DNA of 64,000 bases from Actinernus sp. WN-2022 (taxonomy: Eukaryota > Cnidaria > Anthozoa > Actiniaria > Actinernidae). Under the pieces are notes generated by a model. It saw only the letters and a program-made list of their open reading frames with translations, made no database searches and was not told the DNA's origin. The translations under genes were made by a program, and so were the position numbers. The stretch is taken from the NCBI GenBank assembly GCA_030867875.1, contig JAOWCC010001589.1, positions 86,203,537 through 86,267,536 of the forward strand, written 5' to 3'. Shown here in pieces: positions 42,661 to 54,223 of this stretch. Each line of letters begins with the position of its first letter. Within the stretch, counting starts at the first letter, position 1.

Positions 42661-45115
42661 GTTCTATATCCCCAGTTGGTTCATCCAGCGGGAAGTCCTG
42701 GCAGCTTAGTCTGCCTGAGCGCTTCAGGGCTATAGAACTCAGTCATTTCTTTCTAGCGTCTCCGGCAAGTTTACCAAAATAGGATCGGTTTCAAGTTAGT
42801 TCTATATCCCCAGTTGGTTCATCCAGCGGGAAGTCCTGGCAGCTTAGTCTGCCTGAGTGTTTCAGGGATATAGAACGCATTTTTTTCTAGCGACTCCGGC
42901 ATGATTACCAAAATAAGATTGATCTCAAATTTGTTCTATATCCCCAGTTGGTTCATCCAGCGGGAAGTCCTGGCAGCTTAGTCTGCCTGAGCGCTTCAGG
43001 GATATAGAACTCATATTTTTTAGCGACTCCGGCAAGTTTACCAAATTAAATAAGATTTATTTCAAGCTAGTTCTATATCCCCAGTTGGTTCATCCAGCGG
43101 GAAGTCCTGGCAGCTTAGTCTACCTGAGCGCTTCAGGGATATAGAACGCATTTTTTTAGCGACTCCGGCAAGTTTACCAAATTAAATAAGATTTATTTCA
43201 AGCTAGTTCTATATCCCCAGTTGGTTCATCCAGCGGGAAGTCCTGGCAGCTTAGTCTGCCTGAGCGCTTCAGGGATATAGAACGCATTTTTTTCTAGCGA
43301 CTCCGGCATGATTACCAAAATAAGATTGATCTCAAATTTGTTCTATATCCCCAGTTGGTTCATCCAGCGGGAAGTCCTGGCAGTTTAGTCTGCCTGAGCG
43401 CTTCAGGGATATAGAACTCATTTTTTTTAGCGACTCCGGCAAGTTTTCCAAATTAAATAAGATTTATTTCAAGCTAGTTCTATATCCCCAGTTGGTTCAT
43501 CCAGCGGGAAGTCCTGGCAGCTTAGTCTGCCTGAGCGCTTCAGGATTTAGAACTCAGTCATTTCTTTCTAGCGTCTCCGGCAAGTTTACCAAAATGAGAT
43601 TGATTTCAAATTTGTTCTATATCCCCAGTTGGTTCATCCAGCGGGAAGTCCTGGCAGCTTAGTCTGCCTGAGCGCTTCAGGGATATAGAACGCATTTTTT
43701 TTAGCGACTCCGGCAAGTTTACCAAATTAAATAAGATTTATTTCAAGCTAGTTCTATATCCCCAGTTGGTTCATCCAGCGGGAAGTCCTGGCAGCTTAGT
43801 CTGCCTGAGCGCTTCAGGGATATAGAACGCATTTTTTTCTAGCGACTCCGGCAAGTTTACCAAATTAAATAAGATTTATTTCAAGCTAGTTCTATATCCC
43901 CAGTTGGTTCATCCAGCGGGAAGTCCTGGCAGCTTAGTCTGCCTGAGCGCTTCAGGGATATAGAACTCAGTCATTTCTTTCTAGCGTCTCCGGCAAGTTT
44001 ACCTAAATAGGATCGGTTTCAAGTTAGTTCTATATCCCCAGTTGGTTCATCCAGCGGGAAGTCCTGGCAGCTTAGTCTGCCTGAGCGCTTCAGGGATGTA
44101 GAACGCATTTTTTTCTAGCGACTCCGGCAAGTTTACCAAATTAAATAAGATTTATTTCGAGCTAGTTCTATATCCCCAATTGGTTCATCCAGCGGGAAGT
44201 CCTGGCAGCTTAGTCTGCCTGAGCGCTTCAGGGCTATAGAACTCAGTCATTTCTTTCTAGCGTCTCCGGCAAGTTTACCAAAATAGGATCGGTTTCAAGT
44301 TAGTTCTATATCCCCAGTTGGTTCATCCAGCGGGAAGTCCTGGCAGCTTAGTCTGCCTGAGTGCTTCAGGGATATAGAACTCATTTTTTTCTAGCGACTC
44401 CGGCAAGTTTACCAAATTAAATAAGATTTATTTCAAGCTAGTTCTATATCCCCAGTTGGTTCATCCAGCGGGAAGTCCTGGCAGCTTAGTCTGCCTGAGC
44501 GCTTCAGGGATATAGAACGCATTTTTTTTAGCGACTCCGGCAAGTTTACAAAATTAAATAAGATTTATTTCAAGCTAGTTCTATATCCCCAGTTGGTTCA
44601 TCCAGCGGGAAGTCCTGGCAGCTTAGTCTGCCTGAGCGCTTCAGGGATATAGAACGCATTTTTTTCTAGCGACTCCGGCAAGTTTACCAAAATAAGATTG
44701 ATTTAAAATTTGTTCTATATCCCCAGTTGGTTCATCCAGCGGGAAGTCCTGGCAGCTTAGTCTGCCTGAGCGCTTCAGGGATATAGAACGCATTTTTTTT
44801 AGCGACTCCGGCAAGTTTACAAAATTAAATAAGATTTATTTCAAGCTAGTTCTATATCCCCAGTTGGTTCATCCAGCGGGAAGTCCTGGCAGCTTAGTCT
44901 GCCTGAGCGCTTCAGGGATATAGAACGCATTTTTTTCTAGCGACTCCGGCAAGTTTACCAAAATAAGATTGATTTAAAATTTGTTCTATATCCCCAGTTG
45001 GTTCATCCAGCGGGAAGTCCTGGCAGCTTAGTCTGACTGAGCGCTTCAGGGATATAGAACTCAGTCATTTCTTTCTAGCATGTCCGGCAAGTTTTCCAAA
45101 ATAAGATTGATTTCA
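42661..45115 (+). repeat. 18-copy satellite of 134-138-bp units
   Basis: Eighteen copies counted by the GTTGGTTCATCCAGCG core (one variant AATTGG). Each unit begins GTTCTATATCCC and, about 65 bp later, has the exact complement GGGATATAGAAC. Between them are three small hairpins: CCAG/CTGG, CAG/CTG in GGCAGCTTAGTCTGCC, and CCTGA/TCAGG. The remainder, CTAGCGACTCCGGC and an AT-rich spacer, varies more. No ORF. Confidence 0.96.
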
Positions 45116-45227
45116 ACTCAAGTTAGTCAGTACTGCGAAAAGGCCGTCGAAGGCTGTCATAGTTAAAGGGATTAGAGATAACTCAAGCTGCGTTTAATTG
45201 ATGGAAATGTAGAGAGTTTACTGGGAC

Positions 45228-45268
45228 CCCTGGTGATTGCAGAGTCCAGTTCTGCAATCACCAGGGGG
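45228..45268. other. Strong hairpin
   Basis: CCCCTGGTGATTGCAGA and its complement separated by about 6 bases. Purpose unknown, possibly a MITE core. The interval 45116-45327 contains nothing else. Confidence 0.7.
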
Positions 45269-45327
45269 TAATATGGTTACTAAGAAGCTCTGGCTCGTTA
45301 TATAGCTTTGACTGTCACATTACAGGC

Positions 45328-45795
45328 ACGACACAAGATCCGTTGATATACTTGCTAAATTAGAATGGAAAACCCTCCAAGCCAGACGTAATCAAATGAA
45401 ATCTATTTTAATCTATAAAATCTTAAATGAACAATCCGCACCATATTTGAGAAACTCTTTTATTAAAACAAGTGACTGCGATAAACGCTATCAGCTAAGA
45501 AACTCTGAAACTGATCTAGCAATTCCAAGACCGCGTACAAATTTCCTCAAGCGAAGCTTCAAATACAGTGGTGCTATGCTATGGAATAACCTGCCAGATG
45601 AGGCTAAAAGAGCCAAATCTTTACGGCAATTCAAGAGGAGTGTCTGTTCCTGTTACTGAGTTATGCTGATAGCAGATTTTTACTGATTTTTATCAATATA
45701 TGTTTTTAATCTGTACATATATTTATTGTTACGCCCCACGTGGAAACCAGCTTACTGTTGTAGTGGCTAGCGTACGGAAATAAAGTTATATGTAT
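45328..45795 (+). pseudogene. LINE fragment, C-terminal tail and 3' end
   Basis: Begins mid-gene (ILAKLEWKTLQARRNQM) and continues to FKYSGAMLWNNLPDEAKRAK and a stop at 45659. This is the CR1/jockey-type domain after the RT. The 3' end is (GTAT) repeats at about 45789. Hence a severely 5'-truncated insertion. Confidence 0.85.
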
Positions 45796-45808
45796 GTATG
45801 TACATTAG

Positions 45809-45989
45809 CACCTTCCGAGATATGCCTCACTTCCTACGTACAAAGGAATCAATACGAGGCTCCGTGTATAATGCTCAGTCGTTCATGACAAACTACAGAA
45901 GTGCTGTAGTCACGAACGACTGAGCATTATGTACGGAGCCTCGTATTGATTCCTTTATATATAGGAAGTGAGGCATATCTCGGAAGGTG
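45809..45989. mobile_element. Near-perfect palindromic MITE
   Basis: 181 bp with arms CACCTTCCGAGATATGCC... that continue for about 75 bp with few differences. The loop contains ACAAACTACAGAAGTGC. Confidence 0.85.
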
Positions 45990-46306
45990 GCTATGGGCTT
46001 TTATCGCACGGCGGCCATGTTGAGTCCCAGGAGAATACAAATCTTTGTTTTCGTCCTGTAAACTCGTTCTGAAACCAACCAGTGCGAGGCTACCGGAGCC
46101 AAAACTATTGTTTTATCCAAGATGGCCGAACTGCAATAACAGCCCATTGAAAACAACGTTTTCTCGTTGCACGCAATAGCAATCTCTTTTGATAAATCAT
46201 TAGGAAGCATCGTTTACCTTATTGTTGCATTTTTTTCTCGGTTCTTACAAGCAATGAAGGTCAACATTGGAAAGGACACATGCCGGTTCTTCTCATGTTC
46301 TCATAA
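45990..46306. other. No recognised feature
   Basis: Contains GGCGGCCATGTTG and AAGATGGCC words typical of repeat edges here, but no structure was resolved. Confidence 0.3.
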
Positions 46307-46975
46307 AGTGCCTATAACCACAAAAAAATATTTTTTTACATCGATTCTGTATAGCGCCCTGACTAAGAATTCGAAAAAATAAAAGTAAAAAACTAAACTT
46401 CGACGATTTTAGTGGCGTCAAAGTTAGGGAAACATCCGTTTTGGGCTCCCTGTTTCCAGTTGGAAGTCAGCGCGAGTCTTGGTGAGGGCCTGGAGTTGTG
46501 ACGTCAGTCAGACATCGTTTTACTACAACTATGACCAGAATCCTTTGCGTGGTTTCTTTTGTTCCTCGAATTTAGACCAGTCTTGCTATTCTCAAAGGAG
46601 TTAGAAAATCTGAATAAGAATTCAAAAAAGAAAAAAAAGTTCTTTATATTAGTCTAATCAGTATGAAATAAACTCCATCACAAGATAGAGCACGTCGAAA
46701 TTAGTAAATTTACCAAGTTTGGTGACATTTCATTGGATATTTACCATGTGGTGAGTTTTCGAGAGTCGCAGAAATAAGAGATAGAAAGGCGCCTTCATTT
46801 CCATACAAACACGTCACAGGTCCATCGTCTCCAAAGGGAATTAAAAACTGACGGCCACATCTTCTGGTTCTCAACTGTGAAAGGCCGTAAAAAAATAGCC
46901 TCCCATTTTTGCTTTAAGTTCTAAAGAATAGTCTAAAGTTTCAATCAAAAATAATAATTGGGGGTTATAGGCACT
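46307..46975. mobile_element. Deletion derivative of the Kolobok-like element
   Basis: 669 bp with TIR AGTGCCTATAACCAC and complement of GGGGTTATAGGCACT. The left end matches the 33.5-kb region (GGGCTCCCTGTTTCC against GGGCACCCTGTCCC). The right end matches 37.6 kb. All coding sequence is deleted. TTAA on the right, ATAA on the left, presumably a mutated TTAA. Confidence 0.82.
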
Positions 46976-47207
46976 TTAATTAAGTATTTACTTCTCCTTA
47001 CGTAAAAAGTACCGTAGTAGTGCTTGGAAAGTGCGAGAGGAATATGTCGAGGGCCAGGATCGAGAATAATTAAGTCGGGAGGGAATGTTACGATATTCCC
47101 TCATGAACAAATGAAACAGAACTATGTGAAAAATAAGAGAGCGCTTCAGTTGTGTTGGAGGCTCTGCAGTACTACTGAACTAATCTATTGTCCGTTACCA
47201 CCACCAG

Positions 47208-47335
47208 ACGGCTGCGAGTCGCATATTACTGGAGTCGCTACAGCACTACTGTCCATCTACCTCCGCTGGCTGCTCGCAGTACAGAATAGTGCAATGAAGT
47301 CCTCTCTGACGTCACGTACAGTTACATATAATTGA
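47208..47335 (+). CDS. C16orf89-like: C16orf89-like protein, probable terminal exon
   Basis: After an AG at 47206-47207 (TTACCACCACCAG) the frame reads GCESHITGVATALLSIYLRW then a short hydrophilic end and a stop at 47335. The D-G-C-x-S-H-x-T motif followed by an A/V/L-rich stretch is the C-terminal hallmark of this family, with the Asp codon completed by the upstream exon. Phase does not directly fit exon 3 (phase 2 left), so either a small exon lies unseen in between or the frame is entered at an alternative AG near 47169. Confidence 0.65.
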
Positions 47336-47700
47336 AATTTCGTCTGACCCAAAACACAACTGACTCGGAAGAGAAGGTGAAATCTTGGGAATAGGGTCCC
47401 TGGGTTAGCACTCTTGCCATTGGTATTCAGCACTCTGGCCGTCTTCACTACCTCAAATATCATGCTCCGTTTGTCATGTAAGGCGCAGCGACCTAACCAG
47501 AGGATTTGCTTCACAAGTCCCTATTTAATTTGTTAACGTAGTTGATGTCTCGGTACTTGTTACAAGTCCGGAGTTTTACATTTTGTGAAAATAAATCGAA
47601 AACCAGATTCCTTCCCCATAACCTTGGTACGAGTGTCGTTATTACACCTTATATCCCTACAGATACATTGGTAAAATAATACTAGATAGATAACAAATAC
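47336..47700. terminator. Probable 3' UTR of the C16orf89-like gene
   Basis: An AATAAA signal lies at 47590-47595, 255 bp after the stop codon. Otherwise nothing recognised. Confidence 0.4.
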
Positions 47701-47733
47701 TTGTAAGCACTTACAGAGTCATTACAGCAATAA

Positions 47734-48960
47734 TTATACAACTACTAATGCTTTTGCTAATTCCAAAACATCATAAAAATATTTTGAAGATATATCAATA
47801 ACAGAATCATCCTTCATTGAAAACAAATACAAAAATAAAGTCCTCTTATTAAATACACGAAAAACATCATTGACGCAATATAACTTTTGAAGAAAATCCT
47901 TTCTCAAGTTGACAAAATCATGATTGTTGCATTCAAATATATAATGTAACTCATCGCCAACCCTGTTATCATTACAAATGGTACAGATTCGAGAATCGTA
48001 TGGTATTTTTTTTGTATCGCCCAGTTTCAACCGGCAACCTGTGTGCCGAGATTCGTAATCGGGTAACAGCTTGTCGATGTTTTACATTTGAGATACTACT
48101 TAAATACTTCTCAAAACACACATCAGATTTAACAAGTCCAAATGTCCGTAATTTACCCCGCTTTACTTCATGAGAGTCAGAATGTCCTCCGAAAACCTCA
48201 TTGTTCCAAAAACTAGAGTACAGCCCATATAACTTTGTTTTTAGAACTTTTGCAAACTGTCCTAACTGTCTTAATGGAACACGGAGATTTGAAACATTAT
48301 CAAGACCACACATCTTTAAGATATAATTCGCAAATATAACACTTTGAGAATTGGAATTATAATACATACGCGTGAAGCCTTGCCAACGATAGTTTCACTA
48401 AGAATGGGGTCATTCAGACGTAACCGATATTTCACAATAAGAGCAGATACTGTAAAATAAGAGGTACCCTACCTAACTCAGCATAAACGGCTAGATTTGA
48501 TGCTTTAGCGTGAACACCTAAAATACGTTTACAAAATCTCAAATGGAGCTTTTCTACGAGAATTATTGTTGAAAAAAAGTTTCTTCTTAAAAATATAAAA
48601 ACCAGAAAGCTTACCTAGGGCATATACTCCCCAAATTTCACATCCATATAATAAAATCGGAATTACCATTGAAGAAAATAATTTCAAAAGAACTTTTACT
48701 GATACATTGTCTATAGAGGAAAAGCAATTAAAAAGACTATGGTAAGCACGCAAAGCCTTGTTATAAAGGAACTTTTGTGCAGTTTTAAAGCCACCTGAAT
48801 AATGAAACGTAATACCGTATATTCGTCGACCCGTTCTAACATGTCGTTACCATAAAACCATTGACGTAATATTAGTTTTAGTCTCTGAGAAGCCGTTGCA
48901 AAAACCAGTACCTTTGACTTTTTTAAATTAACTTTCAACTTCCACTTGTATTGTATAAGA
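47734..48960 (-). pseudogene. LINE-C RT thumb and C-terminal Cys/His region
   Basis: Frames in order: YKWKLKVNLKKSKVLVF (start of thumb, near 48940), LLYGCEIWGVYALGKL, then LRISAHRLPVETGRYK and ICTICNDNRVGDELHYIFEC with the C-x2-C...H-x4-C motif. Frameshifts between each. Confidence 0.85.
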
Positions 48961-48961
48961 C

Positions 48962-49567
48962 CATAGTTAATAATAATAATAATAATTACAGTTCTTTTCC
49001 GCGCATTTCGACTAGCCTCAATGCGCTTACACTTTATGGGAAATACAATAACAATCTAATTTAATCTAATCTAATCGAACTGTAAACCATGTATACGTGA
49101 ATAAAAAATGTCTTAAGAAGAGACTTAAATTGCGTGACGGACTCCGCATTTCTGATGCTGTAAGGCAGAGCGCTCCAGAGCTTAGGCGCCGAGATTGAAA
49201 ATGCGCGATCGTCATACGTGCAAGACAATTATATAGTTTCATTTCACAAGTAGTTTACAACATTCGCGTCCGTGTTGCATCGGCCTATGAATCTCTAGAG
49301 TGGATGGTTAGGAAACTCAGGGACCTTCTTTGTTATATGTCTTTGTTAGCTTTTTTCAACCACTACCGTGCACAAAACACAATAGAAATTCCAACATGTT
49401 AATCAATCAGCCAATAGAAACGTGTGAGTTCAGTCGTTCAGGGAACGCTAATGAACTATGATCGTTCACAATCTTTTGTCTTACCCCTTCCAACCTAAAT
49501 CGCAGCGCCTTTGTTAGCCCTTTTGAAGTTTGCCAGATTTCCTAACCATTCCACTCTATTAACTATG
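48962..49567. mobile_element. 7-bp-TSD MITE, with nested LINE scrap
   Basis: Ends CATAGTTAAT and complement, flanked by ATAAGAC on both sides (48955-48961, 49568-49574). From about 49300 to 49567 it matches the intact copy at 58447-58727. The rest is a later insertion. It splits LINE-C between the YADD region and the thumb. Confidence 0.88.
48972..49300 (-). pseudogene. 5'-truncated LINE scrap nested in MITE
   Basis: Minus-strand frame SAPKLWSALPYSIRNAESVT then FKSLLKTFF is the typical end of a CR1-type RT protein. It ends in an (ATT) run at 48971-48988. It separates CATAGTTAATA from GAGTGG of the MITE. Confidence 0.8.
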
Positions 49568-50996
49568 ATAAGACTCTAGTCTACGAAGACAGGTTTGCAA
49601 GCCAGTTGCCGATTCAGATAGAATAACCAGGTCATCCGCATAAAGTAGAGAGCTCAGTTTAGTGTCTCCTAAATGAACTTTGTCGCAGCCATCGTTAAAA
49701 ATCTCAGGTATATCGTTAATAAAAACAATAAAAAGCGAAGGACTAAGATTGCAACCCTGTTTAACACCTATATCAGATTGAAAATATGCAGTCACGCCTT
49801 GACTTGTCTTTACCGCAGATTTAACAGAAGAATACATACTTAATAATATACGCAAACTTTTTACTACAACCATATCTTATCAACTTGAAAAACAGACCCT
49901 CTCTCCAAACACTATCGTAAGCTTTCCTGAAATCAACAAAACAAGCAAATAAAGGCTTATGTTTTGATCTATACAAATCTATTAATGTCTTTAGCACCAG
50001 CACATGATCAGCCGTCCTAAATCTTTGTCTGAAACCAATTTGAAACGAATTAAAAATATTGTTCTCATTCAAGAACTTGTTGAAACGATTATTCAGAATA
50101 AGCGTGAAAAAAAATCATAAACAACTACTAATAGATATGCCTCTATAATTACCAGGATCAGCCCTACACCCAGACTTATGTAGTGCTACAATCAATCCCT
50201 CGGACCAGACCTGCGGGAAAACTCCGCGAGATAAAACTGTGTTAAACAGTTTGACGAAAAACGGTGCTAAACTTGGAATTGAATTCTTGATTATTTCGTT
50301 GCTTACTGAATCACATGCACAAGCCTTTTTGCTCTTCAATTTCTTGGAAAGATCACATACTTCCCCAATGGTTATAGGGTTGTCCAAAATTCCATTACTA
50401 CTCGTAGCCCATATCTCCTGATATCTGATAATTGTTAACAATCTGTGCCTCATTACCATCACTTTCCGTTGCAAAACCAACTTGTTCAAGTCTTTAAAAT
50501 ACTCAAACCACTCCTCGGGAGAAATATCATTCGAGGCGTCTGAACACTTATTGGACTTTAAAAGATTAACGAGCTTCCAAAATTCACTGGGATTTCTACA
50601 TTCCAAATCTCCAATTTTATCAAGCAGAGAGTTCCTGAACTGAGCTTTCGTCCTTTTAATTAGCCGCTTGTAATACTTTTGGACTGAAAAAAACTTATGC
50701 TTTAAATAAAGGTCATTCGGGTATTTTGATAAGATACCCAAATTTTTTACTTCCTTCTTAAGATCATAACTTTTGTCGAACCATTTTTGCTTCTGAACCG
50801 TATTATGTTTGTTCCTTTTGATCCTTTTTTTGTTCTTAGCAGGAATCACCTTTTTGGAAGCACAAACTACAATATTAGTGAAATCGGAGACCAAAGAATC
50901 TATATCAATTTCTTCCTCCGAGCCGTCTAAAATTGTCGAATAGGCTACGTAGTAGAGACTGAACCTCCTCAGAACTAATAGTTTCGATAAATTCAT
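49559..50996 (-). pseudogene. LINE-C RT fingers and palm
   Basis: Frames give KACACDSVSNEIIK, NSFQIGFRQRFRTADHVLVL, CFVDFRKAYDSVWREG, GVKQGCNLSPSLFIVFINDI and LLYADDLVILSES. At least two frame changes and one gap occur between them. Confidence 0.9.
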
Positions 50997-51883
50997 TTTT
51001 TAAATTGTCATTCCACAAAAAAGCTAAAGGAGGGGGGGTGGGTTTCCATGCCCCCCTTCTTAGATATGGACACTTTGGCCTCCAAAACAAAAGAAAGAAA
51101 CCAGTGATGAGAAAATTCTGTCATTTGTGAAACTGCATGTAAAACGATTTATACGCGGAAACCAGCTACGAGAAACAATCGCCCCGTTGTAGGTGTGACA
51201 GGAAAACTGGCCGATATAATCACCCTTTGTTCTTCCATTTAACGTAACTAAGTTATTACCAACACATAACTCAGAGTGACCTACCATACGCATTAATCTG
51301 AACATCCCTAGAGATTCGCGGCTCTAAGATCCCAGCAACTGGACCAAAAAAAGAATTATCTTTATCTACATAATCTGTCAAATTACCCAATCTTGCATTG
51401 AAATCACCACAAAAAAATAATTTCACCTTTACTGGCAAAACTGTATATACTTTCTTGTAAAGCGTCAAAATGATCTTTATCAAGTCTTCTCTCCCTAGGT
51501 GAATTCTGCGGTGGGATGTAAACACTACAAACAAAAATGTCTCGTTTTAGACCAACAAAATGTTTGTCTAGTTTCCACCATACAAAGCCCTCGCAGCTCT
51601 CCTTGTCTAGAAATTTAACTCCTTTTCTTAGGGATGATTTGACCAAAATCGTTATACCACCGGAACTTCTACGAGAATTCCGGCATAATCTGACATTTCG
51701 AATAACAATATTGAGATCATTATGGTCATACGGCAACCACGTTTCGACAAGAGAAACAAAATCAAACTTTGCCATCTCTGAAAGAAAAGCCTCATCATCT
51801 AATTTTAGTGTAAGTCCCTCAATATTCCAACTACAAAAGCTCAGAAACTTACTACCGAACATTTTGAAGACCAAAACTTCCAC
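50905..51883 (-). pseudogene. LINE-C APE endonuclease
   Basis: Contains CSWNIEGLTLKLDD, SLVETWLPYDH, SGGITILVKSSLRKGVKF, CSVYIPPQNSPR and FFCGDFNARLGNL. All are diagnostic APE-endonuclease segments. Frameshifted after each third. It supplies the Lys that is a stop in LINE-A. Confidence 0.9.
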
Positions 51884-51890
51884 ATAAGGA

Positions 51891-52659
51891 AACCCAAAAG
51901 GTTCAAACGAAATACCTCTTAAACAGCCAGGAAAATAATGATGAATAGAGTAACTAATGTCAACTACTGCAACAAATAAAAATAACTAAAATTACTAACT
52001 AAAAATATAATTAAAACAACTAAATTAAGAAGGGAAAATAAACAAAACTAGACTAACACGACAGGCACACCCAAATTACGAATTGTTCATTGTAAACGAG
52101 TTTCACAAGAAAGGTAACTCGGAACAAAATTAGAGATTCCATATGATTTCGTAATGTTCGTGTTTATCAGAAACCACGATCTAAAATAAGAATTTCCTTT
52201 CATTAGAGTGAATGGAAAAACTGCTTCAGAGTTATCCACGATGTACCAAAACCCAAGGTGCTAAAACCATACTGTCATCCACTTGGGAAAAACTTAGTCA
52301 TACCAGGGCATTTGTAGTTTTTTTTTTATATACCAAATGTGTTCTTTTTAGGATTTTGTTTTACAGAAACTGAAAGGTTCAATCGGATTGACGGTCAAGG
52401 GTTGTTAAACAATATAAGACATCCAACAGAAGTTTGTACCAGTTTTTATTAAGAACAACAATTGGGTTTTAACCATTTGATGTTAGAGTGATTTTACTTG
52501 TTTCTATTTGACTATTACATTCTATTTCACGGTTTAAGAGTAAAACCACTCTAGTTCAACTGTAGTTGTTAGGTCTTGTTGTGATTTATTTAGTATAACG
52601 AATGCCAGTATTTATACAATAACAACAGAGTAAACAAAATTAACAAGACAGAGATGACA
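51891..52659. other. No recognised feature
   Basis: AT-rich with a poly-T at about 52319-52328. No ORF or repeat identified. Confidence 0.4.
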
Positions 52660-54223
52660 TAGCCTGCGAAAAGGCTCATGGGAATAGTGGGAGAAGAGCC
52701 TGCACGGATGCGAATAAGACAATTGTCATTATGGCGTCATTTTACTACAACTACCAATCCTTTCCAGAATCCTCATTCAGATTTATCAACTCCTTGAGAA
52801 TTCTAAAACAATGGTCCAAATTAGAGGATCCGCGCAGTGTTCTGGTAGTATGTGACGTCATCGTGAAAATGTCATTAGGCCCCTACACTGTTCATCATCG
52901 GGCTCGGTTCAGAGGCCGCTCCGTGCCCACCCGTACCGAACGCAATTCAAACAAAGGATGATAATTGGGTGGCTTTGTTTATCTAATTAGATTCGGCACA
53001 AGAGTGCAGCGGCATCCGAAACAGGCTTAAGATATTATATCTAACTTACACGTTGTCCCGATGGCCTCTTTCTACCGCTCCGTAGTTTGGAAGGTTGCGG
53101 TAATTAAGAGCGAGTCCAGTAGATATTGCACGCGCATGTCAGAAATGTAACCAGGCTACACAGCTCATAATCATGGCGGCGAGTGCGGAGTTTACCGAAT
53201 CGTATCAACGTTTATTATGCCTTGAAAGTGTGCAATAGGCCCTTTGCAGCTAACAGTCACGTGCTGATATTAATGAATGAATTGAGCTCGTGATCCCCAT
53301 CACATAGGAAAGGCGTTGCCTTTAAAATCGCAGTTTTAGAAAGAGACAATCGATTAGAGGTGGAAAATTGCATTTACAGTTTCGCTAATAACACTACCGA
53401 TCTCGTACAAAGCCTTTGAATAAATAAAGTCAGACATGTTTTGCTTTCCAGTACGACCACGTGATTTGTTAGCTGCTAAGGGCCTCCTAAACAACTAGAA
53501 GCATGATTTAATCTATGCATAGCGAAGATGTCTTCGTCAACTTCAGCACTGGGTTTGGCAAGTTGCTGGTTTGTACTTAATTTCCTTTCGTATGTGATTT
53601 CTTAAGATCTTCACCACAACAGAGTTGTATTAAATTCCTCAATTATACTTTTGATTTCTCCACTCGTATCTGATGGATGACCAAATATCTAAACTAAAGG
53701 AGTAACGGGGTAACAACAGTGAAGCTGGCTGATCTCGGTGAAAACGAAATGCGTAGACTTCAAAGGGTAAATACCAAATGTTAATGCTCTCCTCACCTGA
53801 AGGATTTAGTTAGCCCTACAGGTCCATATGAGAAGCAATAAAGACTCCAAAGCAATAAATCGTTTGTGTGTGCGGGAGTACATGTGTTGCGACAAATTCT
53901 GCACCGACATCATCGGCCATTTTAAAATTAAAATAAAAAAATAAATTTAAAATGTATTCGGTAAACCCCGCGAATGACCTTATTCCCGATTGGACAGTTT
54001 TGCGCATGCGATATCTACTGTACTCTCTTTCCAGTGACCTCCAGTCTACGGAGCGGTCGAAAGAGAGGCCAGGTCAGAACTAACTTACACTTGTATATAT
54101 TTCATTCTAGAATGGCCCAATAGGAGTTTGCGTCGAAAATTTAGATGCAGATATTCAAATTTGTATTGCGTTCGTGCAGGCTCTTTTCCCTTATCTCCCT
54201 CCCATGAGCCTGCTCACAGGCTA
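52660..54223. mobile_element. 1.56-kb foldback element
   Basis: Ends TAGCCTGCGAAAAGGCTCAT and the complement of ATGAGCCTGCTCACAGGCTA. A second inverted segment lies further inside (CCGCTCCGTAG at 53078 with TCTACGGAGCGG near 54043). A MITE copy (53234-53488) is nested. No ORF was recognised. The end TAGCCTGCG is shared with the helicase-bearing element at 58820, suggesting kinship. Confidence 0.65.
53234..53488. mobile_element. AATAGGCC-type MITE, second intact copy
   Basis: 255 bp, AATAGGCCCTTTGCAGCTAA and complement of TTAGCTGCTAAGGGCC. Contains the family landmarks in order (GAGCTCGTGATCCCCAT, TTCGCTAATAACACTACCGA). Confidence 0.78.

Larger units (their letters stand above)
47700..51890 (-). 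mobile_element. LINE-C: minus-strand relative of LINE-A
   Basis: ORF2 from endonuclease to C-terminus in the same order as LINE-A, about half the residues shared by eye. Broken into at least ten frames and by a 7-bp-TSD MITE at 48962-49567. Its ORF1 is absent, so it is probably 5'-truncated near 51890. It starts downstream of the host gene in tail-to-tail orientation. Confidence 0.9.

Noticed and set aside
42661..45115. CRISPR array or tandem hammerheads
   Set aside because: Units are nearly identical over their full length with no unique spacers, in a eukaryotic context. Neither strand has the CTGATGA...GAAA core.
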